From positions 11,155,362-11,219,361 of the forward strand of contig SSBO01000009.1 of NCBI GenBank assembly GCA_005281725.1: 64,000 nucleotides of DNA, in the 5' to 3' direction. The first letter of the stretch is position 1, and every line of letters begins with the position of its first letter. Made by a program: the position numbers and the translations under genes. The notes below the pieces were generated by a model. That model was not told where the DNA came from. It did no database searches and saw only the letters and a program-made list of their open reading frames with translations. Positions 33,017-46,208 of this stretch are shown here, piece after piece. The DNA comes from Wuchereria bancrofti (lineage: Eukaryota > Nematoda > Chromadorea > Rhabditida > Onchocercidae).

Positions 33017-36000
33017 ATTTGAGACAATCAATGCGATTGCTGCTCTAAGCGCAGCTGCCGCTGCTGTTGACAAAATTGGTGAATTTTGAAATTTTATTCT
33101 AATATAACACTCAGTTAAAAAACATAAAATCTATAAATGTATTTTCAGCTATAAATAACTTTCACAAATTTAGTCTAATTAATAAGAAAACAATATCAAC
33201 CTTTATATGAAAGACATTAAACTAAGAACTGATAAATGTCATTACTTAAATGATACTAGTATCGAGTTTCTTTTATCAATTTTTTTTTTTGTTTTTTACT
33301 GCAAAACGACGATTTTGAAATCTTGATATTATCAATGTCAATTTGTTAAGTATTATCTTATTTTACAATTTACTTCTCATTTTTGTTTACATATTCTTTA
33401 GGCTCCAAACGGGTCTATTACTGTCAACGTTGTCTTAATCATAACCGTTTGGAACCACGTAAGAATCACAAATGCGAATGTGTATATGCCAATTGCGCCT
33501 GTAACAAATGCATACTGGTTGAAAAAAGACGTGTACTTAATACTCAACTGCATGAGTTAGAAGATGTTGCTGATGTAGAAAATGAAGTTGGTGTTGATGA
33601 TCATTGTGGTTTGGCTGCCAGATCAAAAGGAGGTTGACATTTTTTTTTTTTTGTCTTAAATTTGTAGCATATCTGTACAATTGTCACAAAAAATGGACTT
33701 TTTTAAAATTTAAATGCTTTTAAAATCATCGATATGAAACATTTCCTCAATGAATTTTCTCTTCGAACAGCAACCATGAATAATTGCTGTATTAAAGAAA
33801 AATTAAGGAAAAACAAAATGAAATTAAGCATATATTTGTACATAAATTAATCTGTTAGTTTTCAAGTATTCATCTTGAAAGATTTTCGAACTGAAATAGT
33901 TCGAAATTAAAAAAAAAATATGAATTAAACTAAATGGGTGTTTTTCTTTCGGCTGTTTACAAATTCTTTCAATTGTGCATCTCATTTCAACAATACAACT
34001 GGTTGCCATTCACTTACTTATAAGATTAATCATCAAACTTTTTACGCTTATTGTAATATAATATAAAATTTAATTCATACTTTTTATATAATAAAAATTA
34101 AAATAATATAAAGGAAATTAGTGCTGAAATTCTCGTCCAATGATAATTTCATTATGTCAGATGATAAAATATTGTTATCATTCTCATTGTTCCAATTCTG
34201 TTAATAATTTCTTTTTATTAGCATTGCCTGAAATCAAAGCAATTATTAAATCTTGAAATTCATTATGGTCCAAATTTCAATTTGCATCTTCGAATTAATT
34301 TATTATTTGAAATCAAACAATGCTAGTGAAAGCAGAATCAATCCTAATTTTAATTCATGTTCTTGTTAAACAAACACTCATTAGTTCTTAATATCAATCA
34401 TCTTTTATCAGTGATAATTCCACTATCTATTCATTACCTTTCTGATATGATACTGATTCTACTACCAGCAGTCATTCTTTTTACTATCAACATTGAATTC
34501 GCTGTGATTAATCTTATCATTATCATTCTAAATAATAGAAACTTGATAGAAGTTATTATCATTATCATTTCATGAATTCTTTTTTTTTATGAGATCAAAT
34601 GCTATTAGTTACACTGATATTTGTTATCATCTTTGTTAACAGTATCGAACAACTTTTAAAACATTATTAATGAAACTTTTGCTAGATTTACTTTTACTAT
34701 CCGAAATTGTTAATATCTTTTTTCATTCTTAAAAAAAATTCTCTATACATCGCTAAAATGATAAAATTTCATATTTCTATTCAGCTAAAATATTAATTAT
34801 TTTCATTTAAATTGTTTAACAAATTAAAATAAGAATAACAAGGATACTTTTAGTTAATACTAAAAGTTATCTTCCGTTGCGTTTTAGCAATAATTTGCTT
34901 GTGTACATTTTCCTTCGTGTGGAAAATTAAAAAAAAAATGGAACTTATCTTTTTGAAAAAAAAAAAGAGAAAATACACAGCTTTTGGTTTTTGTTTTAGC
35001 AGTTGCGATGTTTAAAATATTCTGAATGGACTGTGAGTCTAACTTTTTTCAATTCATTCTATGAATTTTTTTGAAAATAGCTTTTCAGCTCGGCTAGCTA
35101 ATTTTCCTAAATGTTCCAGCTATAGTTTGAATAAGAAAAAAAAGCTAGAAGTTTGTTTATTCATAAGTTCGATGAAAAAGTATTGTTAAATCTATTGAAA
35201 TCCAAAAGTTTCCTTTTTTGCAACAGAAAAACAAATGTTACAATCATCATTTGTTTAATTTAAAATTCATTTGGAATAAAATTTAAAATTTTCATGATTT
35301 TTTTTTCTTTTGATTGAAGTTTAGAATTATGACTAAATTAGTTAAATTTTTCATTCACTTTACTTTTGAATTTTTTTTTTTAGAATTTTTCCTCCAAGTT
35401 GAAAACTTTTTTTCTGTTCCGTTAATTTCAGACATATTGGATTGTTTCACGATAAATTAATTAATTTCGTCAGTAAGAATTCATTCATTATCATTATTGT
35501 TATTTTTGGTTACCTTTCAATATTTCGCTTTCGAAAGCTCTTCTTCTTTAGATTAATATGAATACTTCAGATTAATTTAAATCATTCATCAAAATATTCA
35601 CACCAATTATCACTCTATCAACTTGGCTTGGCTTGGCTTCATACATCTTCTTGGCTACTTTGAAAATTATCCTATACTACTCATTCCGTTTAAAACTTTT
35701 CCTCAAAAGTTCATTACATAGTCGACTAGTTAGTGTAAATTGAAGAATTTTTTTAGAAACTATTATTGTATCTGCCCGTTATCTTTAACGATCAAATGCT
35801 CATTTTCAAAAGTATTTTTGCGTATTTTTCGGACCAATAAATGACGGAAATGTTTGTGTAAACAAGAAAAAAAAAAAAAAAACTGAGTCCATCCTCTAAT
35901 CAGTCAGGCGGCTATATTCAACGTTTTGTGCCAGGTAGTTTCATCATTATCGTCATCTAGCTGATCTGGTTAAATGTTTGCATTCAAGCTATTTTAGACG

Positions 36001-39000
36001 ACAGACAAAACTATCATCCATCCGTGAATTGCTTTTCTTTCCTTTCCTTTTTTTTTTTTTTAAAGTACTTGGAAAAAAAAAAACATCATTTGATAGCTTT
36101 GGCGGTGATTGTAAAGTAGTAGACATAATAGCAAAATGATGTTAGCATTAGTAGAACTTTTTAACTAATAGCAGTCAGCTAGCTTGCAACATTTCAAAAT
36201 GTCCGGTTTCGTTCTACCAACAACAGTGTTCATCGAAATGATTTCAAATTTTTCCCTGTGTAATTTGAAAAAAAAAAGAAAAGAATAATTTGTGTAAAAT
36301 GAAAATATAAACTTAATTTTTTGTTCAATTTCTTCATTTCCATTTTTTAATTTCTTATATGAAAATAAGTGTAATACACGTCAAGGAAACAATATAATCT
36401 CTCACCCTTTTAGGGTTTTTTTTTCTGTAAATTTCAAACTGAAACTTTCAAGTAGCGCTTATCATCTAAATTTCATTTTGTAATCTTTAGGCTTGAAAAC
36501 ATTAATCGCTTCTCATCATTAATTTATTATCATTTGCAATTATTATATGTGTGATATGAAATTGGATTGAGGAGAAAAAGTTTCTGAAAAAAAAAAAATT
36601 TCTTTAAGTTTCAAGTAAGCTCTTACTTGGCTAAATATTTAATGAGCCAAATTCTTCATATAATGTTATTAATGGAGTAAAATATTTCCGTTTTTGATGT
36701 TTGCAAGAAGTGCAATTCGCATAAAAGCTAACAGAAAAAGTGTCATTTTAGTTATTTGAAAGTTTTTTCTTTTTTTTTCTTTTCTACCACTTTGCCTCCT
36801 ATTATAAGACGAACTCTTTTTGATTGATACTGAAAACTTAAATTACATTTTAAGGCTTCAAATAGATTCAAATAAATTCTCAGTAATAACAAAATGACTT
36901 TATCACTGATATATCAGTTATATATCATTTATTGATCACATACGTATGTTTACAGCTAAGTTCATCAATTAACACTATTGGATTTATTTTATAATTAGGC
37001 ATAAACAATCATAATTTTTGAGATGAATTATGAATTCGTAAGATTGAAATTTTAGTGCTAGCTTTGTAGCAATAGTAATCTATTTGTAATAATGATAGTA
37101 GTAAACAATGTAGCTGTAATAGTAGTATCAACTAGTATTATATAGTTTATGGAGAAAAAGATAAGCGTAAATGAAAGGAATTTGGACAAAGTAGAATAGG
37201 GTAGGGTAGGGTAGGGTAGGATAAGATAGGGTTAAAGTAGGGTAGAATAGGGCAGGATTAGAGCAAGATAGGGTAAGTAAGCTATAGAAAAAATGAAATG
37301 AGTGTAAGGCTTTGCAAGGAAACTTGAGCAGTTTTTTTTTTTTTATTTTTTTTCTTCTGTCTTCAGTAAACAAGAGAAGAAAAAAAAAAAAAAAAACATG
37401 CCAGAAGGGGGGGGGGAAGTGGGGTGGGGCAGAGCTATGACTTGTTTATGCTAAACTAGCCTTAACATCCCTTACTTACATTTGTTAACTAGCAAAATTT
37501 GTATAGCAAATGAGTGTTCCGATCATTTTGCCATCACTACTATCGTCGTTGCTACTACTTACTATTTACTTCTGCTACCTTTTTTTTTTTTTTTTTTCGA
37601 CAACTACTTCCTACTATTTACTCATGTATGTATGTATGTATGCATGTGTGTATGTATGTGTGTGTGTGTATGTTGGAAACATTGTCAACATAAGAAGGAA
37701 CTTGATCTTTTTCTTTTTTTTTTTTTGGAAAATACAATTTGTCACTTGTTCTCCTTCTTTTTAATTCTCTTCTTTTCTGTCATACGGGAATATGACACTT
37801 TCTACATTCTTTTTCTTACTTTTGTTGATTGTTAGCTGAACTTCAGTCCCTTGTGAGCTCCTTTTATGTCATAAACTTTTTTTTTTTTTTCTCTCGCAAA
37901 TATTGCTAACTATTGCTCTCACTTCTATCTGATACTGATACTAGTAGTCCAGTTGCGCATGTATAACTCAATCATGAAGCATTTGTCCTCATTCTTTTGC
38001 GCCATCTGTCCTCTTAGTTGTTCCTTTTTTTTTTTTCTTCTTATCATTATCATTATTGAAATTGCAACTGAAACAGTCAATGAATCATTATTGTTTGGCT
38101 AATTTAGCCTGTCAATTTTTTTAAACAATTATCAATTTCCCTCTAACTTTTTACTCTTATGTTTACTTTTTTTTTTATCAAATATGGACACATTAATCCA
38201 AGCTGTCATTAGCACCTTGTTATTTTCTCTCTGTTTTAATTTGTGACAGTTATTTGGAGTATACTATGAAATCCTCATTGTCATCTTACGTTACTACTAA
38301 ATCATAACAGCTTGTTGTTTAAATGTGAATTGTTCCAGGGAGATCATTTAAAAAAAGGATGCAAATGCTTCTTGCAAATTGATTCATCGTACATTTATTT
38401 CATCGCGGAATAGATTTCAATATATTTGTTTGTTTACAACAACAATTCATCAACATCTGTCTCTCCTCTAGGCGACATTCACAATTCGACGATTATTCTT
38501 TGAGCTTGATAATTTATAGAATACATAAAACTGTTTCATTTGGTAAATCAAATTATAATTATGTCTATAATAAGATGCTGCTGGTTATATGTGATGGTCA
38601 CTTTAGTGGTCATTTGATCACTTCACTCCTTTTACTACAATTATAATGGGATTTGATTTAACACAACTGGGCTATTGTTCGATCAGCCAAATACAACAAA
38701 CAAATTTCTCATCATTGCCACCTGTCCGATGTGCGGAAAACATTCAGCAACTTGATAGTGCACCAATTTCCAGTTCGTTTTCGATAATACTTCATTCATA
38801 ATTGATGAAGAAGTCAATAATGCGAGATAATTCCAATTTTGAGCAGTGTAACAAAAAAAACCCATGGACGGATCCGTTAATGATTCAATCTTCTTGAAAT
38901 TATAGCAAGAGATTCTCAGAAAAGAAAAAAGAAGAAGAAACGGGAAGAGAAGGAATGATTAGTTGAAGAATTTGAAGATGCGAAGAAAACAGAATTCAAA

Positions 39001-40714
39001 GATATCATTATCCTGAAGAATAATTTGATAATCTAATGAAATTTAAATAATACAATTACCTGTTCTACAAAATGCTGAATAAAATACGATTGAGATATAA
39101 AACATAGTTCAATGACGGATGATCAAATCTTCGTCAAAGCATTTTTTTGCAGTTGCAATGAAATGAAATCCCCCTACTAATTTTTATATTTTGTTGCAAA
39201 ACTATAGTGGTTATAAAGCATTCTAAAATACAATAATTATTTTAAAAATAAATTTGTATTGAGTAGCATTCAAATCCGAATTTAATATTTTTAGAGCGTA
39301 TACCAAATTGTCAAAAATGTGGACAACATGGAAGGAAATCGCGACTGAAAGGACACAAGCGCGTTTGTCCGTATCGTGATTGTAATTGTGCAAAGGTATC
39401 AGTAAATTCATTCCAGATTCCTCTTCAGGATTTATTGTTAAGATGTAATATTTTTCCAATAATAATATTGCAAGATAGGGAATTTTTCATTTTCAGTGTC
39501 AAGTGGTAAGCGAAAGACAAAAATTGATGGCAGATCAAATAAAAATACGACGACGGCAGCGGAAAGACACACTGCTGAATATAACACGAGAAAATATCAC
39601 AGCAACTTTAAATGCTGCCGCAGCAGTAGCCGCATCCGGTCCACTACCTTATTTCCACAATTTCAATGCACTTCTATGTAAGCACATTGTTGATTGTCTT
39701 CTGATACTTGAAATATAACAAAAGAAAAAAAAAACTCTCACACCTGGACTATTTATAACTCGTTGCATTTATAACTCTATTGTAATACTATAAATGGATT
39801 TTTTGACAATAAAATTGAATGATCCTCGAATCTCTCAAGTTTTGAAAGTTAAAAGAGCATTTAAAAAAGTACTAAGTGGACTTTTTTTTTCCTCTAAATT
39901 TCACTTAAAGAGTTAAATTCCAGATAAACAACTTCAGCAGAACATGCGGCATCCAGCAGTATCATTTCTGCCAGGTCAGCCTCCATCTACAGAAAATATC
40001 TTGGAAACTGGCCCTTTTAACAATACTTCTGGTACTTTGACCAGTTATCTTGCTGGCTCAGCAGCAGCAGCAGCAGCTACTTCATTAAAACTTGGTCAAT
40101 CATCACAACAACGACCCTCACCGTCCGCATTACCTCATTTGCAGTTTCTTTTTCAACCACAAGTGACCACTCCAACCACCACAACAACCAGTACGGCAGC
40201 GGAAAATGACCTCCCTGCACTTTCCGTTACACCGCCATGTACACATTCTGATGGTAATACAAATACCATCGTTGCAACCAATCCACCGATAGCAGTCCCA
40301 GTACCCATTAATCCGACATCAGTTACGGGGATCGCTCCAAATCTTACGGCGCAAAGTGCTCTATCCAGAACACTGCAACAGCAACAGCAGCAGCAACAAC
40401 AACAACAACAGCAACAACAACAACAACAACAGCAACAACAACAACAACAACAGCAACAACAACAACAACAGCAACAACAACGACAGCAACAGACCGATCT
40501 GACTCAAGTAGCCATAAGTCAAACGTTAGCAAATAATCAAATTCCAACTTTTCTGGAGAATGATCAGTTGTTCCAAACACTTTTGAACAATATGCGGCAG
40601 TTAGAATGGAAAATTCCCATGGAAGCTACACCAACGGCTATTGTTCCGGAGAGCGGCAATAAAGCGGAAACAAGTCATATGTCAAGCATATTTGTCGATG
40701 TTTGCAGTATGTAG
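33017..40714 (+). CDS. mab-3: Two-DM-domain transcription factor, MAB-3-like (5' end not resolved)
   Basis: Exons: 33017-33078, 33402-33632, 39295-39395, 39497-39677, 39924-40714 (stop TAG). All phases join. After an alanine-rich lead the first DM zinc module starts at YYCQRCLNHNRLEPRKNHK and ends near the 'KCILVEKRR' helix. The second runs from 'PNCQKCGQHG' through 'CAKC' to 'IRRRQ', and an intron splits it just before the last Cys. The Cys/His ligands of both modules are present. Two DM domains are typical of nematode MAB-3 (DMD-3 also has two). The wording of the first module fits MAB-3 best. C. elegans MAB-3 binds DNA and controls male differentiation. The last exon encodes Ala6, Thr-rich and Gln35 tracts, making the protein (at least 454 residues) much longer than the worm relative. 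The start codon lies upstream of 33017 and was not identified. A 5.7 kb intron separates the DM modules. Confidence 0.88.
37191..37276. repeat. (TAGGG)n-like pentamer repeat
   Basis: Perfect TAGGG units at about 37197-37220 degrade into TAGAATAGGG-like variants on the right. Confidence 0.85.
37407..37429 (+). repeat. G-run cluster, G-quadruplex motif
   Basis: Ten G, AAGT, four G, T, four G, directly following a poly-A run. It lies on the coding strand inside the long mab-3 intron. Confidence 0.7.
37625..37672. repeat. (TATG/TG)n microsatellite
   Basis: TATG repeats passing into a TG run. Confidence 0.85.
38646..38801 (+). CDS. Candidate internal first exon of a short mab-3 isoform
   Basis: An ATG opens 51 codons (beginning MGFDLTQLGYCSISQIQQ) with coding-like composition, in a markedly less AT-rich island 500-650 bases upstream of the second DM exon. 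Two donor-like GT sites in phase 1 (GATA|GTGCAC and TCCA|GTTCGT) would join in frame to the exon at 39295, giving a protein with only the second DM domain. The minus strand is also open here (38865-38683, 60 codons with ATG). I recognise neither product. Confidence 0.22.
   Translation: MGFDLTQLGYCSISQIQQTNFSSLPPVRCAENIQQLDSAPISSSFSIILHS
40376..40492 (+). repeat. Polyglutamine-coding CAA/CAG tract
   Basis: 35 Gln codons (40376-40480), then Arg (CGA), then three more Gln. CAG codons fall at regular spacing: blocks of five or six CAA, each followed by one CAG. The open minus-strand frame over this region is only its shadow. Confidence 0.95.
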
Positions 40715-43700
40715 AATTTGGTCGACATGGAAAAGCAGAGAAATATTGTGCTGATTTGTTTCATCTTTTCTCTCTTTGTTTTCGTCATTCTCCTTCTTCT
40801 TTTTTTCTACTTCAATTTTTTTATGGTAGTTTAGTTTGGCTTTCATTTTAATTTTAATTCAATTTGAAGCATTGCAAAAATTAATTTCCTTCTCTTTGCT
40901 ATTTTATTTCATTTTCTTTGTTTTTATTCGTGCAAAATACTGCTTCCCAAAATTCAATCAACCGATGTTTTTTGTGCATGCATATTTAACTTAAATTGTT
41001 TTAATTTCTTTCTTTTTTTGCAATGCACAAGTTTTTTTTTTTTTAAATTTGCCCGTACTTTCATATTCCTGTTTACAGGGTCATAATCCCGGTTTCCATT
41101 TTTTTCAACCGGTATTTCTTGTTTCATAATTCCATCATATAAGTATTGCTTATTTGCTTACTAATTGGAAAAAAATTTTTTTTTTTTGTTTACCTCATGA
41201 GAATACATCCCCAATATTATGCTAAATGTCTCGATGAAGACTATTAGATAAAACAAATTCTTCACCGATAGACTTTTTGCATAGATTTTTTTTTTCCTTC
41301 ACTTTTTTGTTTCTTTCTTGGCATTCCCATTTAAATTGTTATACAATTTCCCAAAGCAGTTTATAAGCATTTCAAAAATTAAATTCCTGAACGCTCCACT
41401 AATCGCTGCAGTATTGTTGCAGTTTTTCTTTTTTTTCTTTTTTTTGTTATTTGATGCTTTGTAAGTAGGCTTGTCTTTCAACTGGGATGTCTGTTCTATT
41501 TTATTCTATCATTTTATCAGTAGTAAGTTGATTCATATATTTGTCAAAGAAAAATTACATAATGTGGAACATGTATTAAAGGAGATTATGAATGAAAATA
41601 TTTCTTTGAAATTTTCAAAAATTCAAAAATTGTATGAAAGCAAATTTTCAAATAAACGCATTTTATCATGTTAAAATTTATCCAAAATTTCTAAAATTTA
41701 AATGGATTTAAATTCATATGTAGCAATAGCAATAGAAAATAGAGCATTATTTCCTTTAAATGAATGTTCTCATAAGTTTGTTACTTATTTACTTACTTAC
41801 TTCGATACCTGAACATACCTCAGTAGAATTTACATTTTTGTCAAGGTTATCTAAGTAAGTAACGTCTATAAATTGTTTTTTCCTCATAATTCATAACAGC
41901 ATTACCTCTTTCGTATGCTTTTATTATCTGTCCTAGAGATTGTTATTGTCATCAAATTTTGATTAATCTTTTTCTAATCTGCAATATTATCTTTCTTTTA
42001 ATACTTTTTCTTCTTTTTTTTTTTCTTTTTACAACAAATATACAGCCTCATTGAGAATGAAATCCTCATTTTGTTTATACCTCATATACATATACTTCTA
42101 GGCTTATTTTAGTTTTAATCATTCATTTTAAATAGTTTCTAAAACATTACGTAGTAAAAAATAAATTGTTAAAGCAGTGTTCGAAAATAATAGATGAGCG
42201 ATATAATTTACAGTAATGCTAAAGTCATATTTAGAACAGTTTCATTTTTAAATCATTAATTAGCATCTCATTTGATATTACATTTGAATAGAAGCTGTGA
42301 TAATTTTTGAACACTGATTTTAAATATATCGTAGAAATGAAGTATTTTTTTTTTTGTTCGTTTAATTAATGTTATCTGATGTTTCAATTAAAGATCCGAT
42401 GATTCATTTTTTTTTTATTTGCTTATATTCCTATGTATGTTGCTTATCGTTAATTGAGCAAATTAGGTGTGAAATTTTTTGAAGAAAAATAAGTTCTTGA
42501 AAAGTGGAAAAATGAGCTTTGAAATTATGTAATTCCACTTCAAAGTAAACATTTTGTAAAAAATTCTTTTCCTTTTTCTTTTCAATCTCGAAATTTTCCG
42601 TCTTTTCAAAAATATTTTTGTAAAAATTCATAAACTGAAAAATGACTAAGTTGAATTTTTGTGATACCCTATTTTTTCTTATTTTAATTAAATTTAAATT
42701 ATAAAATTCCTCATAGATCAAACATAGTCACAATGTTTGGTAATTTTTCAAGGCAAATAAACAAGCATAAGTAAAGTAACTGATCATTTAATTAAAGAAT
42801 TTCCCGACTTGTATAATTAATTTAATGTATAGAGTTAAACAAAGTATTTTATTTTTGAAAAAAACAAAAACAAAAAAAGGTTTCCATTATTTTATCAGCT
42901 ATTGCTTGCAATTTTTTTAGACGAATATAAAAAAAAAAATTTAAAAATTGTTTGAATAGCGAAAATGTAGTGATATTTCAAGAATGATTTAATGAAATGT
43001 ACTCTCATCAATACAGTTCTTTCCTCTATTTCTAGCTATTCGTTTTTGTTATAATAGCTGGATTCGTTGATAAGTCGTTGATAAGTATTTATTTCCTTCT
43101 TCCTTTCAATCTTTACTGTTCTAATTAAAAAAAAAAAAAAGCTAGTTTTCATTTTATTATTTTCTCATCAAATTTTTAATACAATTACTAGTTTCTGTTA
43201 ACAATAATGCTAATGAAAAGAATTTGAATTTTATCAGATAACTACGATATTATTTCTTTTAAAAAAAAAGCAATTTTTTTTTTCCCTCGTAACTTTGTCT
43301 TTTTTTACTATAAAGGTGATATGAATCATTTTATTTTGCTTTACAAAAAACAAATGAACTACGGTACATCTTATAATGCTTATTGTTTTATTTGCATATG
43401 ACACTTGCTTGTTTATAAATTTAAGCAAGGAGAAGTGATTAGCTATAAAGAAGGAAAATTAAAGTTATAAAAGAAACTTAGAAATATAAAGCATCTTCGA
43501 ATTGATCATTATTCTGAATGTCAGCGTTACATGCAAATTTTTAAGTATTTAGTGATTTATCATTTTTCCTTGAAAACACAAAATCAATTCAAATTTTCAG
43601 AGAAACTTTTATACTGAAGTAGTTCATTTGAAATGATAAGAATTTAAATTATATTAACATATTAATTAATATGATCATATAAATTATTGATCTGATTTTT

Positions 43701-46137
43701 TCATAAAAACAATTTGATAATATTTATGAATTGGAACATCAAATAAGCTGCACTATTCACACTGTGTTGTTACATCTAAAAGGTGTTATACATGTTTAAA
43801 AACAAATATAACTGCATTTAAAATTTTTGTTTGCATATTTTTTTTTTTAAAGTGGACTAAAAGGAACATCTAAAGCGGAACTAATTTGAAATAATATTTA
43901 CCTTATTTTTAAGGCAAACAAACAATCTGAAACACTGCCTATTTATCCTTAATTCAACTCGGTAGATTATGATAATTGTCCAAATATTACCATTAATTTC
44001 ATTTTCTTAGAAACACATTTCTTATCATCATCGCTATCAGTATTTATCAGCTGCTGTCATCTAGTCATCCGTCACACAAGTGTGATGCAAATGCCACATG
44101 ATATATTATCTTATGCAGATGTCATCTTATGGGATTTATGCAAGAAATAAACACATTAAAATTAAATGAATCATAAAAACGATAAGTACAAATTATCGTT
44201 ACTATTATTATCATAATAATTAATATTATTACTATTTATTATTATATTTATTATTATTGTTATTATTATTGTCATTATAATTATAATTAATTATTGTTAC
44301 TTCATGTGCATATATAATTTGCTATTGCTCGCTTTGCAAATTATTTAAAATTTTTTTTTTTCTGATCCAAAGCACCAAATTTGATGGCCTGATTTCTTGA
44401 TTCTTGGAACATGATAAAGATGAAAGAAAGATATGATGAAAAGAAAGCGAGACTGCGAAAAATAAAAATAGAAGACAAGCATAGATTTTACGATAATAAG
44501 ATCAATTTTAATTGTCTTTGAAATTAAAATGCAGTTGAATTGGAAAAATAGTCGTTGCCTGAAAGAGTTACATGATAAGAAGACCTATTTTACAATGAAA
44601 CATCATTGTTTTCAGTTTTCAATCATATTTCCACAACAAAATTTTAATTCTTTCACATGAGCTATCTTTCTATTGCCGTAAAATTCTTCTACTCTTCATT
44701 GTCCGAAACTTAAAATCAACTGATAGTCATTGTTGATGATTTGAAATTCGTAAAAATAATCCTCTGAAGAGAGAATACTATCTGTAATGGGACGAATTGC
44801 TCTCAACGTCGTCAATCTGATATAAATCGATGAAACTGTACGATCTAATTTCTCATTTTTAAAATATTTGCGAAAAATAATTAAAAATATTCGCATTGTA
44901 AGATATATTATTTTTACTCAATAAATTAGAATACAGATAAAAGGTTATCTTTATTTTTCTTGAAACATTCATAATCAAAATTGAAACATTATCAGCTACA
45001 TTAATCCATAAATAAAAGATTCAAATAGAAATTCTTTCAAATTTTTCAAAGTAAAAAATTTCATTGTTGTAATAATGGTTATATTTTATGTTATAAAATT
45101 TACACTTATACAAATGAGAAATTATTACTTCTAAATGTGAACGTTTGGATTTTAAGAGAAGAAATTTACTTTAGAAAATTTATTATTAATATAGAAAGAG
45201 AAAGAAAAAATAAGGAATAATTTTGTAGTTCATCAATGTGCGCAATTGTTATGTTATGCGCTATTGTTAATGCTAATCTTAGTATTTTCATGAAAATTGA
45301 AAAGGCAAAAAAAAAAAAGGAAAAAAAAAATGGGTCATTGAACATTTTCGTTTCTTTTTCTCTTGAAGAAGAAAGAGATAATTATCCTTGCATTTTCAGA
45401 CATTGATGACATAAAGAGGTGATTGATAAAACTAATGGATTTGGATATCATTAATGGAAAATACCAGAGATAATGATTATGAAAAAGGACAGAAATATTG
45501 ATAGGTAGGAAGATAAATTTTAAAATTCTCAAGAATTTTATCGTTTCACTACTCTTTATTCAGTGTTCTTTCATTTTCCGGATTTCTCTTTCTCTTTCTC
45601 CCGGTTCATCTCTACTTTCACCTGTTCTACTCTATATGTATTTTCTGATTTCATTAGAGTCAGTAATTGAATAATAACAGAAATTCACAATTTTCACCAC
45701 CTTTTAAAATCATCCGTTTCATTTTGTCCCACTTTGTCTTCCAATTTTATACAATTATCAATGACAACTAAAGGATGAACGTTTCATTTTCATTAATTTT
45801 ATAGTAACTTATTTATTTACTTGACGTGTCGAACTTATAACCAAGTTTAACTCTAATTTATAAATCTTACAATTGGTTGATTAAATTGTAAGAACACTTA
45901 AATCTCTTAAATCATTTGTTTGAACAGTTAATTAATTGCAGTTGGAAGTGTTAATTTTGCAATTTAGCTTTTAGCAACTTCTGGTCATTAATAAATTCAT
46001 AGTTTCAAAATTTATTTCTTAGTATTTCTTATTGCAAAATTTTATCAGAAATATTTCTAGTAACATATATCATATTTCTTTATAGCATGCAATTTACCTA
46101 ACTTTATTAAAATTAAAAAATTATTTTTTGATGTTTA
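40715..46137. other. Intergenic region between mab-3-like and ground-like genes
   Basis: AT-rich with many poly-T runs and TTA-type triplet repeats near 44200-44300. The only coding-like block is a minus-strand ATG frame of 66 codons at 44896-44696, unrecognised and not called as a gene. A plus-strand pyrimidine-rich stretch near 45540-45640 lies about 600 bases upstream of the next gene. Confidence 0.6.
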
Positions 46138-46138
46138 G
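46131..46138 (+). promoter_or_regulatory. Possible trans-splice (SL) acceptor of the ground-like gene
   Basis: A T-rich stretch ending ATGTTTAG lies 70 bases before the start ATG with no matching donor in view, as expected for an outron. Based on nematode practice only. Confidence 0.35.
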
Positions 46139-46208
46139 GTGAAACCAAAAAACACCATAAGATCTCCAGCTGAAGACGAACGAAAATATAAAATTGTTTG
46201 GAAAGAAA

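Larger units (their letters stand above)
34700..38500 (+). other. Main part of the 5.7 kb intron between the DM exons
   Basis: AT-rich with no supported exon. It holds a TAGGG-type pentamer repeat (37191-37276), a long poly-A followed by G-runs (37381-37429) and a TATG microsatellite (37625-37672). Confidence 0.6.

Noticed and set aside
37191..37276. Telomere-like repeat
   Set aside because: The unit is a TAGGG pentamer, not the nematode telomeric hexamer TTAGGC, and it decays within 80 bases inside an intron.
40344..40580. Minus-strand valine-rich open frame
   Set aside because: It is the complement of the polyglutamine codons (CAA/CAG read as TTG/CTG or shifted to GTT), not a gene.
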